From positions 141,560-205,559 of the forward strand of contig NZ_JASNRC010000005.1 in assembly GCF_030411995.1 (NCBI RefSeq): a DNA stretch of 64,000 nt. Direction: 5' to 3'. Shown piece by piece: positions 44,338-53,495 of this stretch. Numbering within the stretch: the first letter of the stretch is position 1; each line of letters starts with the position of its first letter. A program made the position numbers and the translations under genes. The notes under the pieces were generated by a model. The model was not told where the DNA came from and searched no databases. It saw only the letters and a list, made by a program, of their open reading frames with translations. This stretch comes from Massilia sp. YIM B02769. GTDB lineage: Bacteria > Pseudomonadota > Gammaproteobacteria > Burkholderiales > Burkholderiaceae_D.

Positions 44338-44372
44338 CGGGCAGCCGCCGCTTCCGGCAACGGCGCTGCCCG
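44338..44372. terminator. Strong hairpin after leuA
   Basis: CGGGCAGC-C-GCCG pairs with CGGC-GCTGCCCG around a 10-nt loop (12 base pairs, one bulge), 14 nt after the leuA stop. No T-run follows. A perfect TATAAT lies at 44391-44396 and may be the -10 box of the next gene, though no good -35 was found. Confidence 0.5.
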
Positions 44373-44445
44373 CCGGGCTTCCGGTATCGATATAATTGGG
44401 CTCAGCCGTGCACGTGGCGCGGCGCGTTCATCTACCGGAAAGCCC

Positions 44446-44955
44446 ATGAAGAAAGCCCTGTACCTGCCTTTGTTCCTGCTCGCGTCGAACGCAGCCCTCG
44501 CGGACGACGCCGCTGTCCTGAAATGCCGTACCCTGCCCGATACCGCCCAGCGCCTGGCCTGCTATGACGCCATGCCGGTCGGCGCCGCAGCGCAGGCTTC
44601 CGTTCCTGCCGCCATCCCCGCCGCCCCCGCAGCCCCGTCGGCAGCCGTCCCTGCCGCGGCGCCGGCAACCGCCGCGGCCCGCACGGCCGAGCAGAACTTT
44701 GGCATGGAAAAGGCCAAGAAGAAGGACGAGGCGGACGTCATGGAAAGCACAGTCGTCGGCACGTTCAGCGGCTGGGAAGGCAATACCACGATCAAGCTCG
44801 CCAATGGCCAGGTCTGGCGCGTTGTCGACGGCAGCAGCGCCGTCTTGCCGCAGCAGACCAATCCCGCCGTGCGCATCAAGCGCGGCGTGTTCGGCGTGCT
44901 GTACCTCCAGGTCGTCGGCCAGAACCCCATGGCGCGCGTGCGCCGCATCCAGTAA
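44446..44955 (+). CDS. Exported hypothetical protein
   Basis: A 169-residue precursor with signal peptide (about 1-20, ALADD). CRTLPDTAQRLACYDAMPVG is a short motif seen in many exported proteobacterial proteins. An Ala/Pro-rich stretch (about 45-85) links it to a C-terminal beta-rich part (GTFSGWEGNTTIKLANGQVW then RVVDG). Function unknown. ATG at 44446 lies 50 nt after a TATAAT box. Confidence 0.75.
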   Translation: MKKALYLPLFLLASNAALADDAAVLKCRTLPDTAQRLACYDAMPVGAAAQASVPAAIPAAPAAPSAAVPAAAPATAAARTAEQNFGMEKAKKKDEADVMESTVVGTFSGWEGNTTIKLANGQVWRVVDGSSAVLPQQTNPAVRIKRGVFGVLYLQVVGQNPMARVRRIQ

Positions 44956-44990
44956 GCCCTGCGCGAGCCGGCCCTGTGCCGGCGCCACCA

Positions 44991-45614
44991 ATGGAACCCA
45001 TGACCAAAAGCGAAGCCCGGCGCGAGGCCATCCTGCGCACAGCCACCGAGGTGTTCCACGAGGCCGGCTTCGACCGCGCCTCGATGTCCGACATCTGCAA
45101 CCGCGTCGGCTATTCTAAGGCGACGGTGTACGCCTATTTCAAGTCCAAGGAAGAACTGCTGGTGGCGATTGCCCTCGACGCCGCCGAAGCCGAGTTCGAG
45201 GCCGTGCGCGCGGCGCTCGGCGAGGCGCCCGCCGGGCTCCAGGCCGCGCTCGAACACGTCGCGCAGCGCTACCTGGCCCACGCCTGCGCGCCTGCCACGC
45301 TGGCGGCGCGCCGGCTGATGCTGGCCGAAGCCGGACGCGCCGGGCTGGGGCAGCAATGCTACGATCTGGGTCCGGCGCGGGTGATCGCCGTCCTCGCCGC
45401 CTTGCTGCACGCGGCGATGGACGACGGCCGGCTGCGCGACGCCGGCAGCGAACTGGCGGCGCGCCACCTGAAGGGCCTGTTCGATGCCGAATGGAGCGAG
45501 CGCCTGCTGTTCCAGGCAGCCGGCGCGCCGGGCGCGGACCAGCTCGCGGCGGCAGCGGCGCGCGCCGTGGCGGTCTTCCTGGCGGCCTATGGCGCCGCCA
45601 CGTCAGTTTCCTGA
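44991..45614 (+). CDS. TetR-family regulator
   Basis: About 207 residues. The TetR helix-turn-helix is clear (SMSDICNRVGYSKATVYAYF at about 32-51). The C-terminal domain has the TetR_C form with LMLAEAGR. Three in-frame starts lie close together (44976, 44991, 45000) and none has a good ribosome site. The cytochrome c gene starts 13 nt downstream. Confidence 0.84.
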   Translation: MEPMTKSEARREAILRTATEVFHEAGFDRASMSDICNRVGYSKATVYAYFKSKEELLVAIALDAAEAEFEAVRAALGEAPAGLQAALEHVAQRYLAHACAPATLAARRLMLAEAGRAGLGQQCYDLGPARVIAVLAALLHAAMDDGRLRDAGSELAARHLKGLFDAEWSERLLFQAAGAPGADQLAAAAARAVAVFLAAYGAATSVS

Positions 45615-45627
45615 ACCTGTCCCGATA

Positions 45628-46005
45628 ATGAAGAACCTCAGTCTGCTCCTGCTGCTTGGCCTGCACTTCGGTGCGCACGCCGCGGACCTGAACAACGGCC
45701 AGCGCCTGTTCGGCGCGCGCTGCTCCTCCTGCCACGCCGTCGGCCCCTCGGCCAGCAACGGCTTCGGCCCGCAACTGAACGGCCTGTTCGGCCGGCGCGC
45801 CGGCAGCACGCCCGGCTACGCCTTTTCGCCCGCCATGAAGCGTTCGAACATCGTCTGGTCCGACAAGACCCTGGCGGCCTTCCTCGACGACCCGGGCGAG
45901 CTGGTTCCCGGCACCAAGATGCGCTTCTGGGGCATGAGCAATGCGAAGCAGGTCGGCGACCTGCTGGCCTACCTGCGCAGCCAGCAGCCGGCGCCGCAGC
46001 GCTGA
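45628..46005 (+). CDS. Periplasmic class I cytochrome c
   Basis: A 125-residue precursor with signal peptide (about 1-18, AHAAD). Heme site Cys32-Ser-Ser-Cys35-His36 and likely axial Met98 (GTKMRFWGM) are visible. GPQLNGLFGRRAGSTPGYAF is typical of cytochrome c2/c550-like electron carriers. The stop overlaps the next gene's ATG (TGATG). Confidence 0.9.
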   Translation: MKNLSLLLLLGLHFGAHAADLNNGQRLFGARCSSCHAVGPSASNGFGPQLNGLFGRRAGSTPGYAFSPAMKRSNIVWSDKTLAAFLDDPGELVPGTKMRFWGMSNAKQVGDLLAYLRSQQPAPQR

Positions 46006-46469
46006 TGCGGCCGCCCGTGCGCGACGGCGCCTTGCCCATGCAGATCAGCCTTGCCGAGGCCGCCGATGCGCCGCGCCTGTTCGAGGTCTGGGAAGCTTCG
46101 GTACGCGCCACCCACCACTTCCTGCCGGAGCACGCGATCGCCAAGCTGGCGCCGATCGTGCGCGAGCTGTTGCACACCTTCACCCCGATCCACTGCATCC
46201 GCGACGCATCGGGCCTGCCCTACGCGTTCATGGGAACGAGCGGCAGCATGCTCGAGATGCTGTTCGTCGATCCGGCGCGGCGCGGCAACGGCGCGGGACG
46301 CGTGCTCGTCGTCCATGCGATCGAACGGCTCGGCGTCACCGAGGTCGACGTCAACGAGGACAATGCCCAGGCGCTCGGCTTCTATGAACACCTGGGCTTT
46401 CGCCGCCACGCACGCTCGCCCGTCGATGCCTTTGGCGATCCCTATCCCATCCTGCACCTGAAACGCTAG
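46005..46469 (+). CDS. GNAT-family acetyltransferase (YjaB-like)
   Basis: About 154 residues. Motif A (MLEMLFVDPARRGNGAGRVL) and motif B (NEDNAQALGFYEHLGF) are clear; the overall pattern, with HHFLPEHAI and PYPILHL, fits YjaB-type enzymes. The ATG at 46005 overlaps the cytochrome stop; an inner ATG at 46038 (MQISLAEAAD) is also plausible. Confidence 0.82.
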   Translation: MRPPVRDGALPMQISLAEAADAPRLFEVWEASVRATHHFLPEHAIAKLAPIVRELLHTFTPIHCIRDASGLPYAFMGTSGSMLEMLFVDPARRGNGAGRVLVVHAIERLGVTEVDVNEDNAQALGFYEHLGFRRHARSPVDAFGDPYPILHLKR

Positions 46470-46604
46470 GCGGCGGCTGGCCGGAAGCCGGGCAGCAATG
46501 GCCGCGTGACGCGACATCCGGGTGACATGTCAATACAATTTCACCAAGATTTCGCCGCGCCGCTCTGCCATACTTTCCAGCTCCGTTCCGGATCGACTGC
46601 CGCC

Positions 46605-48032
46605 ATGCGCTTCTTCGCCGACTTGTCCGCATCCTCCCCCCCGCGCCGCCCGGCTGCGCTCCTGTTCCTGGCTGCGGCCGCCGTCCTGTCGGCGTGCGGC
46701 GGTTCCGGCGCCGGCGCCGATACGCCAGCGCCCCAGCCGGTGCCGCCCCGGCCGAACCTGGCGCTCGCCCTGCCCGGCGTATTGCCCGTCAAGCTGCGCA
46801 GCGAGGGCGATACCTGGGTCGTGCTGGCCGAGAAGCCGCATGGCTTCATGGACGAGACCATCATGGAGAGACGGCTGCGGATCTCGGATGCCAATGGCGC
46901 CGACGCGCATGAATGGACGCCGCCAGCAGGCTGGACCCTGGTCGACTTCGCCCTGCACCCGCAGCGCGAGATCTCGGCGGTACTCTCGAACGGCGTCACG
47001 CTCCGGCTGGTGCGCCTGGACAGCCAGGGCCGCCAGCTGGCCATGCAGGATTTCCGCGACCAGAACCTGGCGCAGGATCCCTATTTCGGCCGCCCGGGCG
47101 AAGTGCGCGACCGCGCGGCGATGGCGCCGCTGAAGACACGCGACGCGGTGCGCATCGCACCCTCGGGCGAACACCTCGGCCTGGCGCTGCGCAGCGGCGG
47201 CAACGGCGTCGTCGCCTACCGTTTCGACTACACGGGCGGCCGCTTCGCGCAGCGCTGGCGTACCCTGGTCGAGCCCGGGATCTACCTGGACGGCATCCGG
47301 CCGCGCAGCGGCAGCTACGATCCCTTCGAGGGCAGCGACAACCACTGGAAACTGGTGATGGACATGGACGCGCGCGGCCGCATGGCGGTCGGTGTCCTGG
47401 TGTCGAGCCGTTCCGACCTGGCCTTCGCGCACCGCCAGACCTTCGACGAACCCCTGCCCGCCGGCTTCGCCGATGGCGTGCTGCTCACCGTCCTCGACGA
47501 GCGCGGGATGCGCTCGCGCGCGCTGGCCATCGACAACCGCGACAAATCCGAAGTCCATGCGCTGAAGTGGGCGGGCGAGACGCTGCTGGTGGCGGGCCGG
47601 GTGCGCACGACGCGCGCGTCCGACGGCAGCGGCTGGGACGGCTACGTGGCCCGCACCGACGGCGCCGCCGCTCTGCGTTCCTACCGGCTGGTCGACGTCG
47701 ACCGCGGCGACGCCATCCTCGACCTCATGCCCCTCGACGGCAATGCCGTGCTGCTGGCCGGCGCCAGCGGCTACACCCAGAACCCGGACGGCGAAAGCGT
47801 CTCGGAGACCAGTGCGCCGCTGCTGGCGCGCCTCGACACCGGCACCGGCGCAACCACCCGCATCGCGCTGCCGGCCGGGCCGCGCGGCAACCAGGTGCGC
47901 GGCCTGGCCGCCTACCGCGCGCGCTGGCTGGCCGCCGGCATGCAGAACGTGCCGGGCACGCACAGCGCCGACAGCGACCCGCGCCTGCTGGTCACCGACG
48001 GCTGGCTGCGCGAAGTCGAGCCGGCGCGTTGA
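46605..48032 (+). CDS. Lipoprotein of unknown function
   Basis: A 475-residue precursor with a hydrophobic leader and lipobox (VLSACGG), so it is lipid-anchored. The mature part, after a Pro-rich linker, has repeated beta-strand phrases (RDAVRIAPSGEHLGLALRS, EVHALKWAGETLLVAGRVRT, AILDLMPLDGNAVLLAGASG) suggesting a beta-propeller. Start at 46605 is chosen for the signal sequence within a longer open frame. No named family recognised. Confidence 0.72.
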   Translation: MRFFADLSASSPPRRPAALLFLAAAAVLSACGGSGAGADTPAPQPVPPRPNLALALPGVLPVKLRSEGDTWVVLAEKPHGFMDETIMERRLRISDANGADAHEWTPPAGWTLVDFALHPQREISAVLSNGVTLRLVRLDSQGRQLAMQDFRDQNLAQDPYFGRPGEVRDRAAMAPLKTRDAVRIAPSGEHLGLALRSGGNGVVAYRFDYTGGRFAQRWRTLVEPGIYLDGIRPRSGSYDPFEGSDNHWKLVMDMDARGRMAVGVLVSSRSDLAFAHRQTFDEPLPAGFADGVLLTVLDERGMRSRALAIDNRDKSEVHALKWAGETLLVAGRVRTTRASDGSGWDGYVARTDGAAALRSYRLVDVDRGDAILDLMPLDGNAVLLAGASGYTQNPDGESVSETSAPLLARLDTGTGATTRIALPAGPRGNQVRGLAAYRARWLAAGMQNVPGTHSADSDPRLLVTDGWLREVEPAR

Positions 48033-48044
48033 GCGAGCGGCCGC

Positions 48045-48590
48045 TCAGGCTGGCCGGGGCCGCGCCAGGCGATACAGGACATGGCGTGACAGCGGGTGCT
48101 CCGGCGCCAGTGCCGGGTGGGCGAAGTCGCCTGCCGGATCGTGGCGCAGGCCCAGCCCTTCCATCACGCGGCGCGAACGGACGTTTGCAGGCACCGTGAA
48201 CGAAATGATCTCGTCGAGCCCGAGCGTGCCGAATCCGTGTTCGATGCTGGCGCGCGCGCCTTCGCTCGCATAGCCGCGCCCCCAATGCGCGCTGCCGAGG
48301 AACCAGCCAAGCTCGAAACAGGGTGCGAAGGGCTGGTCGAAATCCTGGTACTTCAGGCCGACGAAGCCGATTAGTTCGCCGCTGTCGCGCAGCGTGGACG
48401 CGAAATAGCAGGTCCGGTCGCGTGCGCACAGCCGGTTCTGCGTGGCGATGAAGACACGGGCCTTGTCGTCGGTCCAGGGGCCGGGCAGGAACTCGTAGAC
48501 CGCCGGATCTTCGCTCAGGCGTACGAAGTCGCCGATGTCCTCGTCGCGCCAGGTGCGCAGCGACAAGCGGGCGGTACGTAATATCTCCAT
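48045..48590 (-). CDS. GNAT acetyltransferase, RimJ/RimL type
   Basis: A 181-residue protein beginning LRTARLSLRTWRDEDIGDFV, typical of the RimL/Acetyltransf_3 group. The acetyl-CoA loop is WFLGSAHWGRGYASEGARAS and the later NVRSRRVMEGLGLRHD matches motif B. GGAG precedes the ATG. Substrate unknown (ribosomal protein, other protein or small amine). Confidence 0.85.
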   Translation of the reverse strand: MEILRTARLSLRTWRDEDIGDFVRLSEDPAVYEFLPGPWTDDKARVFIATQNRLCARDRTCYFASTLRDSGELIGFVGLKYQDFDQPFAPCFELGWFLGSAHWGRGYASEGARASIEHGFGTLGLDEIISFTVPANVRSRRVMEGLGLRHDPAGDFAHPALAPEHPLSRHVLYRLARPRPA

Positions 48591-48687
48591 GGCGGTCTCC
48601 TGGTCGGCAAGTCAACAGGCGTGCAGTGTAGGCGAAGAAGACGTGTTTGCCGACGCTTGCGGCAGCTTGCGCCCCCACCGAACACGT

Positions 48688-49182
48688 CTAGCCCTCCGCA
48701 TCTCGCGCCAGGTTCGACCGCACCCGCAGCAGCAAGCCATGCAGCTGCTCGCGTTCCGCTTCGCTCAGCCCCTCCAGCGCCACGCCCGACAACCCGGCCC
48801 CGATTTGATGCAAACGCCCGTGCAGCGCCAGCCCGGCCGCGCTCAGGTGCAGGCGCGTGCTGCGCCGGTCGGCCGCGTCGGCGCTGGCGTCGAGCAGGCC
48901 GCGGTCGCGCAACCCCTTGATCAGGCGCGTCAGCTGCGCCTTGTCGCGCCCCGAGTGCGCCACCAGGTCGCTCAGCGTCGCTCCGGGCTGGCGGGCGAAG
49001 AAGCGCAGCACCTTGCTCTCCATGTGGGTGAGCTCGTGCTCGGCGCCGGCAAAGGCGCGGAACTGCTGCGAGCGGTAGAGGTGCATGATCGAATGGATGG
49101 CATCGAACACGTCGCCCACCGTTCCTGACGGATTTTGGTTGACTTTATCAACTTGTTTTCGCATAATAGGTGACATTATCAA
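48688..49182 (-). CDS. MarR-family regulator of the siderophore-interacting protein gene
   Basis: A 164-residue MarR protein (HMESKVLRFFARQPGATLSD then LVAHSGRDKAQLTRLIKGLRD, wing RRSTRLHLS). It is divergent from the siderophore-interacting protein gene, separated by only 24 bp. Direct repeats of GAC[T/A]TTATCAAC lie over its start and the short gap, suggesting self-control and control of the neighbour. Alternative start at 49164 (MRKQVDKVN). Confidence 0.86.
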   Translation of the reverse strand: MIMSPIMRKQVDKVNQNPSGTVGDVFDAIHSIMHLYRSQQFRAFAGAEHELTHMESKVLRFFARQPGATLSDLVAHSGRDKAQLTRLIKGLRDRGLLDASADAADRRSTRLHLSAAGLALHGRLHQIGAGLSGVALEGLSEAEREQLHGLLLRVRSNLARDAEG

Positions 49183-49183
49183 C
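49138..49183. promoter_or_regulatory. Operator candidates for the MarR/siderophore gene pair
   Basis: GTTGACTTTATCAAC (49138-49152) is an inverted repeat with 5-bp arms. GACTTTATCAAC (49141-49152) recurs as GACATTATCAAC at 49172-49183, 31 bp away, about three helical turns. They overlap the annotated 5' end of the MarR gene, which could mean its true start is at 49164 or later. Confidence 0.45.
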
Positions 49184-49206
49184 CAATCTCAATGAAAGTG
49201 TGAATC

Positions 49207-49938
49207 ATGGAACAGCAACAACGCAAGACCGTCCACCGCGTGCGCCATGAACTGCGCATGCGCGAGGTCACCGTCGCCAGCATCGCGCCGGTCGGCGAAC
49301 ACTTCGCCAGCATCACCTTCCAGGGCGAGGCGCTGGCCGACTTCGTATCGCTGTCGTTCGACGACCATGTGAAATTCATGTTCGACGACGGCGCCGGCAA
49401 CCAGGTGCGGCGCGACTATACGCCGCGTCGCTTCAGCGCGCAATCGCGCGAGCTGACGATCGAATTCGCCTTGCATGGCGACGGCGCGGCTTCAAACTGG
49501 GCGCGCAACGCCAGGCCCGGCGACCGCGCCATCATCGGCGGGCCGCGCGGCTCGATGATCGTGCCGCCCGACTTCGACTGGCACCTGCTGGCCGGCGACA
49601 GCACCGCCCTGCCGGCCATGCGCCGCCGCCTGGAAGAATTGCCGGCACCGGTGCGCGCCACCGTGGTCGCGTTTGCCGGCGCCGGCGACCGCCTGCCCTT
49701 TACCAGCGCGGCGCAGGTCGAGGTGCACTGGGTCGACAGCGAAGACGCCCTGGTCGAACGGGTGCGCGCATTCAGCGTGCCGGCGGGCGAAGGCTTTGCC
49801 TGGGGCGCCGGCGAAGCGGCGACGATGCGCCGCCTGCGTACGGTGCTGGTCGAGGAAAAAGGCATCGCCAAGGAAGCGATGCGCGTCTCGGCCTACTGGA
49901 AACAGGGCGTGGCCGACCACCACGAGAACCTCGAGTAA
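49207..49938 (+). CDS. Siderophore-interacting protein (ferric-siderophore reductase family)
   Basis: A 243-residue flavoprotein of the ViuB/YqjH type, expected to reduce Fe(III)-siderophores in the cytoplasm. The FAD site RRDYTPRRFS (RxYTxR) and GDRAIIGGPRGSM phosphate region are visible, and the C-terminal SIP domain has WGAGEAATMRRLR and VSAYWKQG. It is divergent from a MarR gene. Confidence 0.91.
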   Translation: MEQQQRKTVHRVRHELRMREVTVASIAPVGEHFASITFQGEALADFVSLSFDDHVKFMFDDGAGNQVRRDYTPRRFSAQSRELTIEFALHGDGAASNWARNARPGDRAIIGGPRGSMIVPPDFDWHLLAGDSTALPAMRRRLEELPAPVRATVVAFAGAGDRLPFTSAAQVEVHWVDSEDALVERVRAFSVPAGEGFAWGAGEAATMRRLRTVLVEEKGIAKEAMRVSAYWKQGVADHHENLE

Positions 49939-49942
49939 AGCC

Positions 49943-50419
49943 TCAGCGCTTACGGCCGTGCAGCGCCTGGCGCGAGCGCTTGCGCTCCTCGGCCTTTTCG
50001 TAGCGCCGCAACTGGTCTTCGCCTTCGGGCACCAGCTTCGGCACCGCCTGCGGCTTGCGGTTCTCGTCCACCGCCACCATCGTGAAGTAGCAGCTGTTCG
50101 CATGGCGCACCGTGCGCGCCTGGATGTTCTCGCTCACGACGCGAATGCCGACTTCCATCGAGCTGTTGCCGGTGTAGTTCACCGACGCCAGGAAGGTCAC
50201 CAGCTCGCCCACATGGATCGGCTCCAGGAACATCACCTGGTCCACCGACAGCGTCACGACATACGAGCCCGAATAGCGGCTGGCGCAGGCATAGGCCACG
50301 CTGTCGAGGAATTTCAGGATGGTGCCGCCGTGGACATTGCCGGAGAAGTTGGCCATGTCGGGCGTCATCAGGACCGTCATGGTCAGTTCGTGGATCGGGC
50401 GTCCGTGCTGGTCGTTCAT
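49943..50419 (-). CDS. Acyl-CoA thioesterase (hot-dog fold, YciA type)
   Basis: A 158-residue thioesterase with NFSGNVHGGTILKFLDSVAY (about 25-44), the hot-dog helix with catalytic Asp/Asn surroundings, and SSMEVGIRVVSENI. It hydrolyses acyl-CoA of unknown chain length. Tail is Arg/Lys-rich. It is convergent with the siderophore gene, only 4 nt apart. Confidence 0.88.
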   Translation of the reverse strand: MNDQHGRPIHELTMTVLMTPDMANFSGNVHGGTILKFLDSVAYACASRYSGSYVVTLSVDQVMFLEPIHVGELVTFLASVNYTGNSSMEVGIRVVSENIQARTVRHANSCYFTMVAVDENRKPQAVPKLVPEGEDQLRRYEKAEERKRSRQALHGRKR

Positions 50420-50494
50420 GGTGCTGTCCTGCGATTCGAAATGTAAAGACTTATTGTAGCGGCAATCGGTTTGACTTTCCCATTCGCAATTGGT

Positions 50495-51352
50495 TCACGC
50501 CGAAGCAAACGCCACGTTACCCTCGACCGCCACCCGGCCTGCGCTCACCAGCACAAAGCGGCCGGCGCCGGGCGCATGCAGCAGCTGCACGGCCGCACCC
50601 AGGGGTACCGTCGAACGGAAGCGCACCTCGACCGAACGCACGCGTTCGCCGCCGCTTTCCAGCAAGGCCAGCGCCCTGGCCACCGAATGCATGCCGTGGA
50701 TGATGGGTGCGCGCAGGCCGAACAGCCGTGCCGCCGGGCGCGCCAGGTGGATCGGGTTCCAGTCGCCCGACACCCGCGCGTAGGCCCGCCCTTCGCCGTG
50801 GCCGACCTGCCAGCCGCCATATGCCGGTAGCGCAGGCATGGCTTGCGGCGCACTGCGCGCCCCGTCCTTGCGCCCCGCCAGCGCCAAGTACTTGCTGGTA
50901 CAGCCGAACACGCTCGTGGCGCCGTCCCAGGCCATGGTCTCGAGCACGCAGAAGCGCGCGCCGCTGCGGGTTGGCGGCTCCACCCGCAGCGTCGTTGCCA
51001 GGCGCAGCAGCCGGCCCGGCACGGCAGCCGCATGCTCGGCGATGCTGTTCTCCACATGCACCATGCCCAACAGACGAAACGGAAACCGCGGCGACAGCAT
51101 GGTGGCGAGGTGGGCGCGCTGCGCCAGCAGGTAATGTGCACTCACGGGCAACGAGCCAGGCGCAAAGCCGAGCAACGCGTTGTAGCGCCCGAGTGCGGCC
51201 GCGTCGAGCGCCGGAGCGTCGAACACAGTGGCGGGCACCTGCGGCGCGTCGCCGGCCTGGGCGCCGCGCTTGAACAGCGCCCGCAACAGGAGCGCCGGCG
51301 CGGCGGGCAACGGAGGCGCAGTCGGCGTCTGCGCTGGCGGTATCTGGAACAA
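50495..51352 (-). CDS. MaoC-domain dehydratase-like protein
   Basis: About 285 residues with a C-terminal MaoC hot-dog domain (YARVSGDWNPIHLARPAARLF, then PIIHGMHSVARAL), the hydratase motif of (R)-enoyl-CoA hydratases with Asp/His intact. The N-terminal half is a second, degenerate hot-dog-like region. The first ATG is at 51403, but a TTG at 51352 has AAGGAG 7 nt upstream (51360-51365) and removes a poorly coding stretch, so it was preferred. Confidence 0.8.
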   Translation of the reverse strand: MFQIPPAQTPTAPPLPAAPALLLRALFKRGAQAGDAPQVPATVFDAPALDAAALGRYNALLGFAPGSLPVSAHYLLAQRAHLATMLSPRFPFRLLGMVHVENSIAEHAAAVPGRLLRLATTLRVEPPTRSGARFCVLETMAWDGATSVFGCTSKYLALAGRKDGARSAPQAMPALPAYGGWQVGHGEGRAYARVSGDWNPIHLARPAARLFGLRAPIIHGMHSVARALALLESGGERVRSVEVRFRSTVPLGAAVQLLHAPGAGRFVLVSAGRVAVEGNVAFASA

Positions 51353-51515
51353 GCACGAGCTCCTTGGGGGCGACACCGAATTATACGCAGCCAAAGCGGC
51401 CATTCAGGCAATGTTGACGCTTTCAAAATGCCATTCGCAACAAACCCGGCGAATTGACCGATAATAGGGGTTTTGCGGGCCAGCACCATGCCCACCCGCT
51501 GTTTCTGGAGACTGT

Positions 51516-52613
51516 ATGAACAAAGAAGGCCAATCGACGCTGTCGATCGAAAAATGCTTGATTCCCCTGCCGCCGGCGGACCGTTCGGCGCTGCTGCAAA
51601 ACCCGGGCTTCGGCCGCGCGTTCAGCGACCACATGGTCACGATCCGCTACACCGAAGGCAAGGGCTGGCATGACGGCAAGGTCGAGGCGCGCGCCAACCT
51701 GCCGCTCGATCCGTCGACCATGGTCCTGCACTATGCGCAGGAAATCTTCGAAGGCCTGAAGGCCTACCGCCTGCCGCAAGGCGGCGCCGCCCTGTTCCGT
51801 CCGGACGCCAACGCGCGCCGCTTCGCCAACTCGGCCCGCCGCCTGGCCATGGCGCCGCTGCCGGACGAATTGTTCCTGGAATCGGTGCACGCGCTGGTCA
51901 GCGAAGACCGCGACTGGATCCCGGAAGCCGAAGGCTCGGCCCTCTACCTGCGTCCGTTCATGATCGCCACCGAAGCGGCCCTGGGCGTGAAGCCGGCCAG
52001 CGAATACCTGTACTGCGTGATCGCTTCGCCGGTCGGTTCTTACTTCAAGGCCGGCGCCGCCGGCGTAACCCTGTGGGTCTCGGAAAACTACATCCGCGCT
52101 GCGCCAGGCGGCACTGGTGACGCCAAGTGCGGCGGCAACTACGCCGCCAGCCTGGCCGCGCAGGCCGAGGCGATCCGCCAGGGCTGCGACCAGGTCGTCT
52201 TCCTCGACGCCGTCGAGCGCAAGTACGTGGAAGAGCTGGGCGGCATGAACGTCTTCTTCGTGTTCGAAGACGGCTCGATCCAGACCCCGCCGCTGACCGG
52301 CACCATCCTGCCCGGCATCACCCGCGATTCGCTGATCACCCTGGCGCGCGACATGGGCATCACCGTGCGCGAAGAAGCCTACTCGATCGACCAGTGGCGC
52401 GCGGACGCCGCCAGCGGCCGCTTGACCGAAGCCTTTGCCTGCGGCACCGCAGCCGTTGTCACCCCGATCGGCAAGGTCAAGGGCAGCAGCTTCGAAGCGA
52501 CCATCGGCACCGGCGGCGCCGGCGAAGTGACCACCAGGCTGAAAGCGGCCCTGCTCGACATCCAGAACGGCCGCGCCGAAGACAAGCACGGCTGGCTGCA
52601 ACGCGTTTTCTAA
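51516..52613 (+). CDS. ilvE: Branched-chain amino-acid aminotransferase
   Basis: Last step of Leu/Ile/Val synthesis with PLP. The 365-residue protein is of the longer, eukaryote-like BCAT type. PLP-binding Lys204 lies in AKCGGNYAAS, and LHYAQEIFEGLKAYR and EELGGMNVFFV are conserved. CTGGAG lies 6 nt before the ATG. Functionally it goes with leuA earlier in the window. Confidence 0.94.
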   Translation: MNKEGQSTLSIEKCLIPLPPADRSALLQNPGFGRAFSDHMVTIRYTEGKGWHDGKVEARANLPLDPSTMVLHYAQEIFEGLKAYRLPQGGAALFRPDANARRFANSARRLAMAPLPDELFLESVHALVSEDRDWIPEAEGSALYLRPFMIATEAALGVKPASEYLYCVIASPVGSYFKAGAAGVTLWVSENYIRAAPGGTGDAKCGGNYAASLAAQAEAIRQGCDQVVFLDAVERKYVEELGGMNVFFVFEDGSIQTPPLTGTILPGITRDSLITLARDMGITVREEAYSIDQWRADAASGRLTEAFACGTAAVVTPIGKVKGSSFEATIGTGGAGEVTTRLKAALLDIQNGRAEDKHGWLQRVF

Positions 52614-52725
52614 GCGGCACCGCACCAGCTCCACTGCGCGGCCGCTCCGGTCGCGCAGCTTTTCTGCAGCGGCGTCCTGCCGCTGCAACATTTCCCGCCC
52701 TTTGCCCCGATCTCTGCAAAAGAAA

Positions 52726-52754
52726 TTGCAAAGAAGAAATGGCATCTTTACAAT
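52726..52754 (+). promoter_or_regulatory. Sigma-70-type promoter for the outer-membrane protein gene
   Basis: TTGCAA (52726-52731), a 17-bp spacer and TACAAT (52749-52754), four to five matches in each box, 61 bp upstream of the ATG at 52816. The region between holds no clear Shine-Dalgarno site. Confidence 0.6.
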
Positions 52755-52815
52755 ACCGGTCCACGGGAATGCGCAAGCCCGGGCACTGCCGTCATTACAA
52801 TAACGATATCGACCA

Positions 52816-53445
52816 ATGAAAAAACCTGCATTCGCACTTTTCCTGGCCCTGACCGCCTTCGGCGCCCAGGCACAAACCGTTGAATCGGCGCCGGCGCCCG
52901 TCGCGGCCCCTGCCGTCCAGTACGAACCGGTCGGCGCCAAGCCGCTGCGCTTCGTCCTCGGCATCGGCGCGACCTTCGGCGGCGACAAGCTGGCCACCGC
53001 CTACTACGACGACGGCGACGAAGTCGACCTGAAGGCCGGCGACCTGGTGGCCCTGGTGGCGGGCGTGGATTACCGCATCAACCAGGAGTTCTCGGTGCAA
53101 GGCACCGTCGGCTACCACGTCGACCGCGCCGGCGCCGACAACGGCGACATGCGCTTCGAACGCATTCCCTTCGAGCTGCTGGGCTACTATCATGTGAACG
53201 ACAAGGTGCGCGTCGGCGGCGGCCTGCGCTACGTCACCGGCGTCAAGTTCCGCAGCAGCGGCGCCGGCGACATCGGCGACTACAAGTTCAAGGACAGCAC
53301 CAGCGCGGTGGCCGAGATCGAATACCTGTTCTCGCCGCGCATGGGCCTGAAGCTGCGCTACGCGAACGACGAGTTCAAGGAAAAGTACTACGGCGGCAAG
53401 GTCAAGGGTGACCACGTCGGCATCTTCGCCAACTTCTACCTGTAA
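52816..53445 (+). CDS. Outer-membrane beta-barrel protein (OmpW/OmpA-barrel-like)
   Basis: A 209-residue precursor with signal peptide (about 1-19, AQAQ). A Pro/Ala spacer is followed by alternating amphipathic strands (FVLGIGATFGGDKLATAYY, FSVQGTVGYHVDR, VRVGGGLRYVTG, GLKLRYANDEFK), ending IFANFYL. The ending is Leu, not Phe. An eight-strand barrel is likely; cargo or role unknown. Confidence 0.82.
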   Translation: MKKPAFALFLALTAFGAQAQTVESAPAPVAAPAVQYEPVGAKPLRFVLGIGATFGGDKLATAYYDDGDEVDLKAGDLVALVAGVDYRINQEFSVQGTVGYHVDRAGADNGDMRFERIPFELLGYYHVNDKVRVGGGLRYVTGVKFRSSGAGDIGDYKFKDSTSAVAEIEYLFSPRMGLKLRYANDEFKEKYYGGKVKGDHVGIFANFYL

Positions 53446-53495
53446 GCTGCTCCTGAAAACCACGGCGCCGCCCCGTGCGGCGCCCGCATGAGACC

